Below, piece by piece: positions 1 to 8,895 of a stretch of 64,000 bases of DNA. Position 1 is the stretch's first letter. Every line of letters starts with the position of its first letter. Location: NCBI GenBank assembly GCA_050260515.1, contig JBLNCI010000022.1, positions 177,706 through 241,705 on the forward strand, in the 5' to 3' direction. The position numbers were made by a program, and so were the translations under genes. The notes below the pieces were generated by a model, which was given only the letters and a program-made list of their open reading frames with translations, was not told the origin of the DNA and did no database searches. Source of the stretch: DATJIG01 sp050260515. GTDB lineage: Bacteria; Pseudomonadota; Alphaproteobacteria; SMXQ01.

Positions 1-1
1 C

Positions 2-52
2 GTCATCAAGGAACTCGCGGTCTATGTCCATGCGCTCGGCGGCGGAAAGTAG
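2..52 (+). CDS. ccoP: cbb3-type cytochrome c oxidase subunit III (CcoP/FixP), C-terminal end only
   Basis: Only the last 16 codons lie in the window; they end in VHALGGGK and a TAG stop. CcoP proteins characteristically finish with a YVHSLGGG-like tail, and ccoG follows 4 bases later, which is the usual ccoNOPQ-ccoGHIS order. The diheme part lies outside the window. The call rests on this short tail plus gene order, so it is likely but not provable here. Confidence 0.7.
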   Translation, partial: VIKELAVYVHALGGGK

Positions 53-56
53 GCCG

Positions 57-1553
57 ATGACGATGCCCGACACCGCTTCCGGCGCGGCCCTGCGGGCGCG
101 CGGCGACGACGAAATCGAGACCGTCGACGTCGAGGCGGTGAACGCCCGCGGCCGCCGCAAGCTCTACGAAAAACGTCGCAAGATCTATCCGAAGAAGGCC
201 GACGGCCGATTCCGGCGGCTCAAGTGGCTCGTCATGGCGGTGACACTGGCGATCTACTACATCGCCCCGTGGATTCGCTGGGACCGCGGCCCCGCGATGC
301 CCGACCAGGCCATTCTGATCGATCTTCCGGCGCGGCGGTTCTATTTCTTCTTCATCGAGATCTGGCCAGACGAGGTCTACTTCATCACCGGCCTGCTGAT
401 CGTCGCCGCCCTCGCGCTGTTCCTGTTCACCAGCCTGTTCGGCCGCGTTTGGTGCGGCTACGCCTGCCCGCAGACGGTGTGGACCGACCTCTTCATCGCC
501 GTCGAGCGCTGGATTGAGGGTGAGCGCAACCAGCGCATCCGCCTCGACGCGGCGCCGTGGAGCATAGGCAAGCTCACCCGCAAATCGGCGAAGCACGCTA
601 TCTGGCTCGCGATCGCCATCGCGACCGGTGGCGCGTGGGTGTTCTATTACGCCGACGCGCCCACGCTCGCGGGGCAGCTTGTCCGCTTCGAGGCGCCGAC
701 CGTCGCCTACGGCTTCATCGCGCTGTTCGCCTTCACGACCTACACCCTCGGCGGCATCGCCCGCGAGCAGGTCTGCACCTATATGTGCCCGTGGCCACGC
801 ATCCAGGCGGCGCTGCAGGACGAGGAATCGCTCGTCGTCAGCTATCACCCGGTGCGCGGCGAGCCGCGCGGGCCTCATAAGAAGGGCGAGAGCTGGATCG
901 GGCACGGCGCCTGTGTCGACTGCAAGCAGTGCGTCGCCGTGTGCCCGATGGGCATCGACATCCGCGATGGCCAGCAGCTTGAGTGCATCTCGTGCGCGCT
1001 GTGCATCGACGCATGCGACTCGGTCATGGACAAGATCGGGCAGCCGCGGGGGCTCATTGCGTACGCGACACTCGCCGGGCTCGCCCATGAGCCGACCGCC
1101 GCGAAGCCCGAACTCCGCCTCGTTCGCCCTCGGACGCTGGTCTACGGAATCGCGATCGCCGTCGCATCCGGGGTGATGGCATTCGCGCTGGCGACGCGCG
1201 ACCTCGTCGAGATCGCGGTCGATCACGATCGCAATCCGCTGTTCGTGATGCTGTCGGACGGCAGCATCCGAAACGCATATACCTTCAAGATCGCCAACAA
1301 GAACCACACCGAGCGGTCCTACCGTCTGTCGGTCGAGCATCTGCGCGATGCCGCGATCGCCGTGTCCGAGGGTGGCAGCGACGCCGATCCCGTCGTGACG
1401 GTTCCGCCGGACCAGTTGCGCACGTTCCGCGTGCTCGTGACCGTCCCCGGCGGCACGCTCCGCGACCACGAGCGACACCTGCGGTTCGTGGCGACCGACG
1501 TCGCCGACGGCTCGACCGCCGAACACGAAAGCGTCTTCCGGGGGCCGAAATGA
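57..1553 (+). CDS. ccoG: Cytochrome c oxidase accessory protein CcoG (FixG/RdxA), polyferredoxin-like
   Basis: A 498-residue inner-membrane iron-sulfur protein needed for cbb3 oxidase maturation; work on the family points to cupric-to-cuprous reduction feeding the Cu centre. Visible are an N-terminal transmembrane helix (LVMAVTLAIYYIAPWI), further helices before residue 250, a CTYMCPWPR motif, two CxxCxxCxxxC clusters (CVDCKQCVAVC and CISCALCIDAC) for two 4Fe-4S centres, one more helix, and the C-terminal Ig-like domain typical of FixG. ATG at 57 was chosen because it follows GGAAAG and the ccoP stop; ATG 63 is an alternative. The stop overlaps the ccoH start (ATGA), so the two are probably translationally coupled. 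Confidence 0.95.
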   Translation: MTMPDTASGAALRARGDDEIETVDVEAVNARGRRKLYEKRRKIYPKKADGRFRRLKWLVMAVTLAIYYIAPWIRWDRGPAMPDQAILIDLPARRFYFFFIEIWPDEVYFITGLLIVAALALFLFTSLFGRVWCGYACPQTVWTDLFIAVERWIEGERNQRIRLDAAPWSIGKLTRKSAKHAIWLAIAIATGGAWVFYYADAPTLAGQLVRFEAPTVAYGFIALFAFTTYTLGGIAREQVCTYMCPWPRIQAALQDEESLVVSYHPVRGEPRGPHKKGESWIGHGACVDCKQCVAVCPMGIDIRDGQQLECISCALCIDACDSVMDKIGQPRGLIAYATLAGLAHEPTAAKPELRLVRPRTLVYGIAIAVASGVMAFALATRDLVEIAVDHDRNPLFVMLSDGSIRNAYTFKIANKNHTERSYRLSVEHLRDAAIAVSEGGSDADPVVTVPPDQLRTFRVLVTVPGGTLRDHERHLRFVATDVADGSTAEHESVFRGPK

Positions 1554-2038
1554 CTGCAAAGCCTCTCACCCGGAGGCCCCTCACCGGCCGCACCGTCCTC
1601 CTCTGCCTGCTCGGGTTCTTCGCGGTCGTCGCCGGCGTCGATGCCTCCTTCATCTATCTCGCCGAGAAGAGCTTCCCGGGGCTGACCACCGAGCACGCCT
1701 ACGAGAACGGCCTCGCCTACAACCGCGTGCTCGCGGCGGCCGAGGCCCAGCGGGCGCTCGGCTGGACGGTGAGCGCGGCCACCGCTGAAGGCGCACTGAC
1801 GGTCCGTGTCGTCGATCGCAACGGGGCACCGGTCGAGAGTCCGCGGGTCGTCGCGGAGATCCGCCGCCCGGCCGAAGACGCCGACGATCGCGCCGTGGTC
1901 CTGGATCGCGCCGCGCCCGGGTCGTTCGTCGCCACCGCTGCGCTCGGCGCGCCGGGTAATTGGGACGTGCGCATCCGGATTCGGCGCGACGACGGCGCCG
2001 ACTACGTCGTCGAGCGTCGTTTCACGGTGAAGCCATGA
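1550..2038 (+). CDS. ccoH: FixH/CcoH family cbb3 oxidase assembly protein
   Basis: A 162-residue single-span membrane protein: cytoplasmic arginine-rich start, one helix near residues 15-35 (VLLCLLGFFAVVAGVDASF), then a periplasmic beta-rich FixH domain with the conserved GLAYN segment. CcoH stabilises the cbb3 assembly intermediate and interacts with CcoP. It overlaps ccoG by 4 bases at its start, and its stop overlaps the ccoI start in the same way. Confidence 0.93.
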   Translation: MTAKPLTRRPLTGRTVLLCLLGFFAVVAGVDASFIYLAEKSFPGLTTEHAYENGLAYNRVLAAAEAQRALGWTVSAATAEGALTVRVVDRNGAPVESPRVVAEIRRPAEDADDRAVVLDRAAPGSFVATAALGAPGNWDVRIRIRRDDGADYVVERRFTVKP

Positions 2039-4248
2039 ATGCGGCGGCCGCATCGCTCCCATCGGGCGTTGCCCACGCGCCAGCGGCCGATCCCGAACCC
2101 TTTGTCGTGCAGGGTCCCGACGGGATTGCCTCGCTGATCCTGCTGGTGGATGGCGTCCACTGCGCCGGGTGCGTCAATCGCATCGAGAAGGAGCTCGCAA
2201 ACGCGGTCGGCGTCGTCTCGGCCCGGGTCAATCTCACCACCAAGCGTCTGTCGGTTTCGTGGCGCTCGTCGGTGACCAACGCCTCGCGGATCGTGGCGCT
2301 GGTGGACGGGCTCGGTTACGGCGCGGTGCCGTTCAGCGCCGACACCGGCAGCGGCGGTCATGGCGACCGGCAGCTCATGCGCGCACTTGCGGTCGCCGGG
2401 TTCGGCTCGGCCAACGTCATGCTGCTGTCCTTCGCCCTGTGGTCGGGCGCCCTCGGCGACATGGGCGAGGCGACCCGTGGGCTGTTCCAGTGGGTATCGG
2501 CGCTGATCGTGCTGCCGACCGCGGCCTACGCCATCCGGCCGTTCCTCGGCTCGGCGCTCGCCGGCTTGAAGCGCGGCGAGATGCGGATGGACCTTCCGAT
2601 CTCCGTCGGCGTGCTGCTGACCCTCGCAATCAGCCTGCTCGAGGCGGTGCGCGGCGGGCCGCACGTCTATTTCGACGGCGCGGCGAGTTTGCTCTTCTTC
2701 CTGCTGGTCGGTCGCGTGCTCGACCGTCATGCGCGCGCGCGCGCCTGCGACGCCGCCGAGAACCTGATGGTGCTGCGCGGCACGACGGCGACGGTCGTCG
2801 CCGACGACGGCACATTGCGCGCCGAGCGCGTCGAAAACCTGCGACCCGGCATGACCGTGCTCGTCGCCGCCGGGGCACGCATTCCCGCCGACGGCACCGT
2901 CGCGGGCGGCGCGTCGGACGTCGACACGAGCCTTGTCACCGGCGAGACCGTGCCGGCGCCGGTCGGCGTCGGCACGAAGATTTTCGCCGGTACACTCAAC
3001 CGCACCGGCGCCCTCACCGTTACCGTAATGGCTGCGGGTGAAGGCACGCTGCTGAGCGAGATCGCGCGCCTGATGGAAGCCGCGGGCCAAAGCCGCGCCA
3101 AGCTCGTCCGCCTCGCGGATCGCGCAGCGCGCATCTATGCGCCCGTCGTGCACCTCGCCGCACTGGCCACGTTCGCGATGTGGTGGGGAGTTCTCGGTGC
3201 CCCGTGGCAGCCTGCGCTGCTCACGGCGGTCTCGGTGCTCATCATCACCTGCCCGTGCGCGCTCGGCCTCGCCGTTCCGGTCGTACAGGTGGTCGCCAGC
3301 GGTCGCCTGATGAAACGCGGCATCCTGCTCAAGGCGACCGACGGGCTCGAACGGCTGGCATCGGTCGATACCGTCGTGCTCGACAAGACCGGCACGCTCA
3401 CGCTCGGCCAGTTGCACCTCATCAACAAGGGCGATGTCGAAGCCGACGCGCTCGCGGACGCGGGCGCCATTGCCGCCGCAAGTCGGCATCCCCTCTGCCA
3501 GGCGCTCGTCGCCGCCGCCGGCGCGGTCTCCCCGCGCGCCGACGTCGCGGAGCATCCCGGCCTCGGCCTGAGCGCCGCGACCGCGTGCGGCGAGATGCGC
3601 CTCGGCAGTCGGGCGTGGTGCGGCATCGCCGAACTCGACGATGCCGATGCAGCGCCGGAACTTTGGCTGGCGCGTCCCGGCCAAGCGCCCGTGCGCTTCG
3701 TCTTTGAGGACACATTGCGGCCCGACGCGGCTGCGACCGTCGCCGAGTTGAAGCGTATGGGGCTCGCGGTCGAGCTTTTGTCCGGCGACCGTCCCGGCGC
3801 GGTACGCGCCGCCGCCGACGCCGCCGGAATTCTCGCCTACCGCCCGCGTTGCAGCCCGGCGGAGAAGATTTTCCGTCTCCAGGAACTGGCACGATTCGGC
3901 CGCACCGTGCTCATGGTCGGCGACGGACTCAACGATGCCCCGGCACTCGCCGCCGCCCATGTCTCGATGTCGCCGGCCGCCGCGGCCGACGTGACCCAGG
4001 CCGCCGCCGACGTGGTCTTCCAGGGCGAGAAGCTGGGCGCCGTCGTCGACGCGTTGCGGATCGCGCGCGCGTCGCGGCGCCTGATGATGCAGAACTTCGT
4101 GCTCACCGCCATCTACAACATCGTTGCCGTGCCCTTCGCAATTGCCGGGCTGGTGACGCCGCTCATCGCCGCCATCGCCATGTCGGGCTCGTCGCTCGCG
4201 GTGATCGGCAATGCGCTGCGGCTGCGCTCGCCGACGAGGACGCCATGA
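2035..4248 (+). CDS. ccoI: Copper-translocating P1B-type ATPase CcoI (FixI)
   Basis: A 737-residue heavy-metal P-type ATPase that exports Cu(I) for insertion into cbb3 oxidase. Motifs in order: N-terminal HMA domain with HCAGCVNR (near residue 43), TGET actuator motif, the membrane CPC metal site (ITCPCALGLAVP), phosphorylation motif DKTGTLT, the SRHPL nucleotide-binding histidine, and hinge GDGLNDAPAL. Length and the single HMA domain fit FixI rather than the export-type CopA. ATG 2035 overlaps the ccoH stop; it is the first ATG compatible with the HMA domain position. Confidence 0.96.
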   Translation: MNAAAASLPSGVAHAPAADPEPFVVQGPDGIASLILLVDGVHCAGCVNRIEKELANAVGVVSARVNLTTKRLSVSWRSSVTNASRIVALVDGLGYGAVPFSADTGSGGHGDRQLMRALAVAGFGSANVMLLSFALWSGALGDMGEATRGLFQWVSALIVLPTAAYAIRPFLGSALAGLKRGEMRMDLPISVGVLLTLAISLLEAVRGGPHVYFDGAASLLFFLLVGRVLDRHARARACDAAENLMVLRGTTATVVADDGTLRAERVENLRPGMTVLVAAGARIPADGTVAGGASDVDTSLVTGETVPAPVGVGTKIFAGTLNRTGALTVTVMAAGEGTLLSEIARLMEAAGQSRAKLVRLADRAARIYAPVVHLAALATFAMWWGVLGAPWQPALLTAVSVLIITCPCALGLAVPVVQVVASGRLMKRGILLKATDGLERLASVDTVVLDKTGTLTLGQLHLINKGDVEADALADAGAIAAASRHPLCQALVAAAGAVSPRADVAEHPGLGLSAATACGEMRLGSRAWCGIAELDDADAAPELWLARPGQAPVRFVFEDTLRPDAAATVAELKRMGLAVELLSGDRPGAVRAAADAAGILAYRPRCSPAEKIFRLQELARFGRTVLMVGDGLNDAPALAAAHVSMSPAAAADVTQAAADVVFQGEKLGAVVDALRIARASRRLMMQNFVLTAIYNIVAVPFAIAGLVTPLIAAIAMSGSSLAVIGNALRLRSPTRTP

Positions 4249-4409
4249 CCGGGCTCCTCCTCCTGATCCCGGCGGCGCTGGTCATGGGGCTGATCGCGCT
4301 CGTCGCCTTCCTGTGGGCCCTCAACAGCGATCAGTTCGAGGACCTCGACGGCGCCGCAGGCCGCATCCTCTACGACGACCCGCCGGATTCACCGACCGCT
4401 ACGCGGTGA
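4245..4409 (+). CDS. ccoS: cbb3-type cytochrome oxidase assembly protein CcoS
   Basis: A 54-residue protein with one N-terminal transmembrane helix (LLLLIPAALVMGLIALVAF) and the family's acidic stretch NSDQFEDLDGAAGRIL. CcoS is required for insertion of heme and copper into the cbb3 catalytic subunit. It starts by ATGA overlap with ccoI and is the last gene of the run. Its 3' end overlaps the convergent mtnC by 11 bases. Confidence 0.92.
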   Translation: MTGLLLLIPAALVMGLIALVAFLWALNSDQFEDLDGAAGRILYDDPPDSPTATR

Positions 4410-5115
4410 TCGCCATGTCGGCGAACGACAGCGCCGCCGGTTGCCCCGGCGGGACGGGCTGCGCCTCGCCCGGGCGAACGAGTTGCACCGTCCGCAGGCC
4501 CGCCTGATTGGCCGCGGCGACCTCCTCGGCGCTGTCGGAGAGGAACACCACATTGGCGGGCGGGACGCCGATCGCCTCGGCGATGCGCCGATAGCTGTCG
4601 GGCTGCTTCTTGGGGCCGGTGGTCGTATCGAAATAGCCCGCGAACAGCGGCGTGAGATCGCCATATGGGCTATGGCCGAAGATCAGCTTCTGCGCCGCGA
4701 CCGATCCCGACGAATAGACGTAGAGCTTGATGCCGTGGGCGGCCCAGCGCTTGAGCGCCTCGGCGGCATCGGTGTAGACGTGCCCCTTGAGGGCGCCGCT
4801 GCGGTAGCCCTCGTCCCAGATCAATCCCTGCAGCGCCTTGAGCGAGGTGTCCTTGCGATCCTCGTCGATCCACCGCGTCAGCGCAGCGACGAGGTCAGCG
4901 TCGGTCATCGCCGCGTTGCCGGCATCGTTCTTCGCGACGTCGAGCAGGATGCGGACGTCGCGCTCGTGTCCCCGCCGGGCGATGAAGTCGCTCAGCTTCT
5001 CGCGGGCGAACGGGAACAGCACCTCGTGGACGAACGAGATCGCGCTGGTCGTGCCCTCGATGTCGGTGACCACCGCGCGCACGCGGTCGAGCCTCAACGA
5101 CGGAGCGCGGTCCAC
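4399..5115 (-). CDS. mtnC: Enolase-phosphatase E1 (acireductone synthase)
   Basis: A 238-residue HAD-superfamily enzyme of methionine salvage. It enolises and dephosphorylates 2,3-diketo-5-methylthiopentyl-1-phosphate to acireductone. Visible HAD motifs: DIEGTTSAISF (nucleophile Asp), VYSSGSVAAQK (motif II Ser), KKQPDSYR (motif III Lys) and FLSDSAEEV (motif IV Asp). No ATG suits the homologous start; GTG 5115 begins 7 bases after the mtnD stop and is preceded by GAGGTCGGC, so it is favoured. It is the last gene of mtnB-mtnD-mtnC. Confidence 0.93.
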   Translation of the reverse strand: MDRAPSLRLDRVRAVVTDIEGTTSAISFVHEVLFPFAREKLSDFIARRGHERDVRILLDVAKNDAGNAAMTDADLVAALTRWIDEDRKDTSLKALQGLIWDEGYRSGALKGHVYTDAAEALKRWAAHGIKLYVYSSGSVAAQKLIFGHSPYGDLTPLFAGYFDTTTGPKKQPDSYRRIAEAIGVPPANVVFLSDSAEEVAAANQAGLRTVQLVRPGEAQPVPPGQPAALSFADMAITA

Positions 5116-5122
5116 GCCGACC

Positions 5123-5668
5123 TCAGTTCTCGAGCTTGGGGAAGCGGCCGCCGATGTCGGAGCCGGTGAACTGCGCGACCCAGCCTTCGGGATTGGTGAA
5201 GATGCGGATGCACGCGAGATGCGGGTTCGGTCCCATGTCGAACCAGTGGGTCGTGCCCGCCGGCACGCTGATGAGGTCGCCCTTGGTGCAAAGGGTGCCG
5301 TAAACACGGCCGCTCGCATGCAGGTAAAAGAGCCCCTGCCCGTCGACGAAGAACCGGATCTCGTCCTCGGAGTGCGTGTGCTCGTCGAGGAATTTCTTCC
5401 GCAACGCGGCCTTGTCGGGATGGTCGCGCGTCAGGCTGATGACGTCGGCGGTCTTGTAGCCGCCCTCGCGCATCAGACGGTCGACGTCGGCGCGGTAGGC
5501 GGCCAGCACCTCGTCCTGCGACGCGCCCGACCCGACCGGCTTCGCCGCGTTCCAGCGCTCGAAGCGCACGCCGATGGCGGAGAGCTCGCGGGCGATCGAT
5601 GCGGCGTCGGAGGTGTCGACCACGGCCACCGCCGGATTCGCCTCGTCGAAGACTTTCAGATTGCTCAT
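5123..5668 (-). CDS. mtnD: Acireductone dioxygenase (cupin)
   Basis: A 181-residue cupin that cleaves acireductone with O2, with Fe giving formate plus the keto acid precursor of methionine and Ni giving an off-pathway product. The metal ligands are visible in DEHTHSEDEIRFF (His97, His99, Glu103) and the later histidine in VPAGTTHWFDMG. Start ATG 5668 gives the usual length. It sits between mtnB and mtnC with short gaps, so it belongs to one operon. Confidence 0.95.
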   Translation of the reverse strand: MSNLKVFDEANPAVAVVDTSDAASIARELSAIGVRFERWNAAKPVGSGASQDEVLAAYRADVDRLMREGGYKTADVISLTRDHPDKAALRKKFLDEHTHSEDEIRFFVDGQGLFYLHASGRVYGTLCTKGDLISVPAGTTHWFDMGPNPHLACIRIFTNPEGWVAQFTGSDIGGRFPKLEN

Positions 5669-5691
5669 GGTCGATCGATCCTGGCTGCGGC

Positions 5692-6315
5692 CTAGCGCCC
5701 GATTCGCTTGCGCTCGAGCTCGCAGCCGAACAGGAACTCGAGCGCCTCGACGTGACGCCGCGCCGACGCCATGTCGTGCCCCCATGTATAGAGGCCGTGG
5801 CCACGGATCAAGTAGCCGGGCGCGCGCGGATTGGCCCTGAGCTTGGCCGCGGCGGCGTCCGCCAGCGCCGCCATGTCCTGGCTGTTGTCGAGCACCGGCA
5901 GCACCGCCGTCGCCTCGTGAGTGTCGTAGCCGGCGAACGCCTTCAGGATCTCGTAGTTCGCGAACACCAGCTCCTCGGGCTCCGGTGGAATCATGGCGAT
6001 CGTGGTCGAAGCGACCGAATGGGTATGCAGAACCGCGCCGATCCATGGCAGGTCGCGGTACAGGCGGGTGTGGAGCAGCGTTTCCGCCGACGGCTTGCGG
6101 TCTTCGCCCGCGACCAGCTTGCCGTCGATCCCCACGACCAGGATGTCGTCGGCAGTCAGCGCGCCCTTGTCGACGCCCGAGGCGGTGATGGCAATCCGGG
6201 TGTCGTCGATCCGGGCCGAGTAGTTGCCCGCCGTCGCCGGCGCCCAGCCGCGGCTCTCGAACAGCCGGCCCATCGTCATGATCGCCGCCGCGGCGTCGTA
6301 CAACGTATTGGTCAT
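5692..6315 (-). CDS. mtnB: Methylthioribulose-1-phosphate dehydratase
   Basis: A 207-residue class II aldolase-fold zinc enzyme that dehydrates 5-methylthioribulose-1-phosphate. Seen are the zinc motif HTHSVAST, a later GHGLYTWG with the third histidine, and the preceding acidic helix ETLLHTRLYR. It is the first gene of mtnBDC, divergent from the exported ThDP enzyme across 176 bases. The upstream genes mtnP/mtnK/mtnA are not in the window. Confidence 0.93.
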   Translation of the reverse strand: MTNTLYDAAAAIMTMGRLFESRGWAPATAGNYSARIDDTRIAITASGVDKGALTADDILVVGIDGKLVAGEDRKPSAETLLHTRLYRDLPWIGAVLHTHSVASTTIAMIPPEPEELVFANYEILKAFAGYDTHEATAVLPVLDNSQDMAALADAAAAKLRANPRAPGYLIRGHGLYTWGHDMASARRHVEALEFLFGCELERKRIGR

Positions 6316-6394
6316 GCCGTGGTTTCCACAGGTTCGGGCCGGTATCTCTACCGGCTTGCCGCCGAAATTGAAACACCGGAGCCGAGCAATCCGC

Positions 6395-6424
6395 TTGACC
6401 GCCCCGCTTCGGTGGGCGCCTACT
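6395..6424 (+). promoter_or_regulatory. Possible sigma-70 promoter for the ThDP enzyme/cytochrome pair
   Basis: TTGACC at 6395-6400 and CCTACT at 6419-6424 with an 18-base spacer, about 70 bases before the start codon at 6492. The -35 half is good and the -10 half weak, so this is only a candidate. Confidence 0.3.
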
Positions 6425-6491
6425 TGCAAGACGATCGGCCAGCGATAAGGCCGGCGCTCGGTCCGAAGGACCGCCACAACGGAGGGGATTC

Positions 6492-8477
6492 ATGTCGGGG
6501 GAAAAGCTTCCGCGCGCGGAAGCCACGTCCGAGCGCGCCGCGATCGACCGGCGCAAGTTTCTCAAGGGAGTCGCAGCGACCGGGGCCGCCGTCGGCCTGA
6601 GCGCGCCGGTTTCGGCCGCGCCGCTGCCCGCGTCGGGTCTCGCCCGCGAGACCTCCAAGGCGCGCGGGCCGTCGGTGACCCAGATCGCCGCCGAGCAGGA
6701 CACGCCGCCCGACGTCGCGCCGCTCACCACCAAGAAGACCGGCTCAGACTTCATGGTCGATGTCGTCAAGACGCTCGGCATCGAGTACATGGCCTCATGC
6801 CCGGGCTCGACGTTCCGCGCCCTGCAGGAATCCTTCATCAACTACGGCGGCAACACCAAGCCGGAGTGGCTCACCTGCCTGCACGAAGAGGCGTCGGTTG
6901 GGATGGCTCACGGCTACGCCAAGGCCGCCGGCAAGCCGATGGCGGCGATGGTGCACGGCACCGTCGGCCTGCAGCATGCGTCGATGGCGCTCTACAACGC
7001 CTGGTGCGACCGCGTGCCGATCATGCTGTTCAGCGGCAACGCCGGCGCGACGGAAGAGCGTCGCCCGGGCGTCGAGTGGGCGCACAGCGTCCAGGACAAC
7101 GCGGCGATCGTGCGCGATTTCACCAAGTGGGACGACTATCCCTGGTCGCTCCAGCATTTCGCCGAGTCGACCGTGCGCGCCTATGTGCTCGCGACGACGC
7201 CGCCGATGGGCCCCGTCGTGATCACCGCCGACGGGCCGCTGCAGGAGGGAGCGCTCTCGTCGCACGAGGAAGAGAAGCTCACCATCCCGAAGCTGGCGCG
7301 GAACCGGGCCCCGGTCGGCGATCCCAATGCCGTGCGCGAGGCGGCGAAGCTGCTCGTCGCCGCCGAGAGCCCGGTGATCCTCGCCGACCGCTACGGCCGG
7401 TCAGCCGAGGCGATGGGGCTGCTGGTGCAGCTCGCCGAACTGGTGCAGGCGCCGGTCGTCGACACCAAGGGCCGCATGAACTTCCCGAACCGCCACCCGC
7501 TCTGCCAGAGCGAGCGGCGCGGCGCGCTGATGTCGCAGGCCGACGTCATCCTCGCGCTGGAGCCCGTCGACCTGTTCGGCCTCAAGAACCGCGTCACCGA
7601 CCAGCTCGAGCGGAGCTGGCGCACGACGACGAAGGACAGCGCGAAGATCGTCACGATCGGCGTGCACGACCTCCTCGTCCACGCCAACTTCCAGGACTTC
7701 CAGCGCTACAGCGACGCCGAGATTCCGATCGTCGGCGATCCGGTCGCGACCATGCCGATGCTGATCGAGTACGTCCGCCAGGAACTGAACGACGGACGCA
7801 AGTCGGCGCTCGAGTCGCGGCGCAAGAAGCTCGACGACGCCTACAAGGGGCTCATCGTCCGCGCCCGCGCCGAGGCGGCCCAGTCGTGGGAGGCGAGCCC
7901 GATCGGCACCGCGCGGATGTGGATGGAGCTCTGGAACCAGATCAAGAACGAGGACTGGGCGCTGGTCTCGGAGACCAGCTCGTCGGGCAATTGGCCGCAC
8001 CGGTTGTGGGACATGAACAAGCCGTGGCACTTCAACGGCGGGTCCGGCGGCTCCGGGGTCGGCTACACCTGCGTGGCGTCGGTGGGTGCCGCCCTCGCCC
8101 ATCGCGACGCCGGGCGCATCTCGGTCAGCGTCAACGGCGACGGCGACCTCAACATGTCGCCGGGCGTTCTGTGGACCGCCGCGCATCACAAGATTCCGTT
8201 GCTGATGCTGGTGCACAACAACCGCTGTTACCATCAGGAGATCATGCATCTCCAGCGCATGGCGAACCGCCACAACCGCGGCGTCGAGAACGCGCGCATC
8301 GGCACCGAGATCCGCAACCCCGACGTCGACTACGCGAAGATCGCCCAGGGCTACGGCGTCCATTCCTCGGGTCCGATCACCGATCCCAAGGATCTCGGAC
8401 CCGCGATCCAGAAGGCGGTGGCGGTCGTGAAGCGCGGCGAGCCGGCGCTGATCGACGTCGTCACGCAGCCGCGCTGA
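6492..8477 (+). CDS. Tat-exported thiamine-diphosphate-dependent enzyme (acetolactate synthase/benzoylformate decarboxylase superfamily)
   Basis: 661 residues with the three-domain layout of ThDP decarboxylases/oxidases. The N-terminus carries a twin-arginine signal (D19-R-R-K-F-L-K followed by an Ala/Gly-rich hydrophobic stretch ending near SAAPLPA), so the folded holoenzyme should be in the periplasm. The cofactor-activating glutamate is in LHEEASVGMAHGY (about residue 132), and the ThDP/Mg motif GDGDLN...NN lies at about 549-575, so it looks catalytically competent. Substrate not recognisable. A class I cytochrome c gene follows after 11 bases, suggesting it may be an oxidoreductase whose electrons go to that cytochrome. 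Start ATG has GGAGGGG upstream. Confidence 0.85.
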   Translation: MSGEKLPRAEATSERAAIDRRKFLKGVAATGAAVGLSAPVSAAPLPASGLARETSKARGPSVTQIAAEQDTPPDVAPLTTKKTGSDFMVDVVKTLGIEYMASCPGSTFRALQESFINYGGNTKPEWLTCLHEEASVGMAHGYAKAAGKPMAAMVHGTVGLQHASMALYNAWCDRVPIMLFSGNAGATEERRPGVEWAHSVQDNAAIVRDFTKWDDYPWSLQHFAESTVRAYVLATTPPMGPVVITADGPLQEGALSSHEEEKLTIPKLARNRAPVGDPNAVREAAKLLVAAESPVILADRYGRSAEAMGLLVQLAELVQAPVVDTKGRMNFPNRHPLCQSERRGALMSQADVILALEPVDLFGLKNRVTDQLERSWRTTTKDSAKIVTIGVHDLLVHANFQDFQRYSDAEIPIVGDPVATMPMLIEYVRQELNDGRKSALESRRKKLDDAYKGLIVRARAEAAQSWEASPIGTARMWMELWNQIKNEDWALVSETSSSGNWPHRLWDMNKPWHFNGGSGGSGVGYTCVASVGAALAHRDAGRISVSVNGDGDLNMSPGVLWTAAHHKIPLLMLVHNNRCYHQEIMHLQRMANRHNRGVENARIGTEIRNPDVDYAKIAQGYGVHSSGPITDPKDLGPAIQKAVAVVKRGEPALIDVVTQPR

Positions 8478-8488
8478 GGAGAGACGCA

Positions 8489-8848
8489 ATGCAGAAGACA
8501 ATCTCCCTCGTGATCATGGTGGCGGCGGTGCTGGCGTGGAGCGCGGCCGCGCGCGCCGAGGATGCGCCCAAGGGCAACGCCCAGAACGGCAAGACTCTGT
8601 TCGAGAAGGACGGCTGCTACCAGTGCCACGGCTACATCGGCCAGGGCGCCGGCGCGACGGGGCCGAGGCTCGCGCCCGAGCGGCTGCCGTACGATGCGTT
8701 CATTCGCCAGTTGCGCACGCCAGCGCAGGACATGCCGCCCTACGAGGCGGTCATCATGTCGGATCAGCAGGTGGCGGACATCTACGCCTATCTCGGCACG
8801 ATCAAGAAGGGCCCGGACCCGAAGTCCATTCCGCTGCTCAACGACTGA
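8489..8848 (+). CDS. Periplasmic class I cytochrome c
   Basis: 119 residues with a cleavable signal peptide (ending ...SAAARA) and one heme-binding motif CYQCH near residue 48; the likely axial methionine is in AQDMPPYEA. The size matches small monoheme electron carriers. GAGGAGAG precedes the ATG, and the gene is 11 bases after the exported ThDP enzyme, so they are probably co-transcribed and this may be its electron acceptor (inference). Confidence 0.9.
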   Translation: MQKTISLVIMVAAVLAWSAAARAEDAPKGNAQNGKTLFEKDGCYQCHGYIGQGAGATGPRLAPERLPYDAFIRQLRTPAQDMPPYEAVIMSDQQVADIYAYLGTIKKGPDPKSIPLLND

Positions 8849-8854
8849 GTCGAG

Positions 8855-8881
8855 AGGGAGGCGGGCTCACGCCCCCTCCCT
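8855..8881. terminator. Hairpin between convergent genes
   Basis: AGGGAGG at 8855-8861 pairs with CCTCCCT at 8875-8881 around a GC-rich loop that can pair further. It lies between the convergent cytochrome c and aldolase genes. There is no T tract, so termination is only suggested by position. Confidence 0.35.
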
Positions 8882-8895
8882 GCCCTCAGCGGCGG

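Noticed and set aside
6316..6491. Possible SAM-II riboswitch before mtnB
   Set aside because: Methionine-salvage context made it worth checking, but the conserved loop and pseudoknot sequences of SAM-II were not found.
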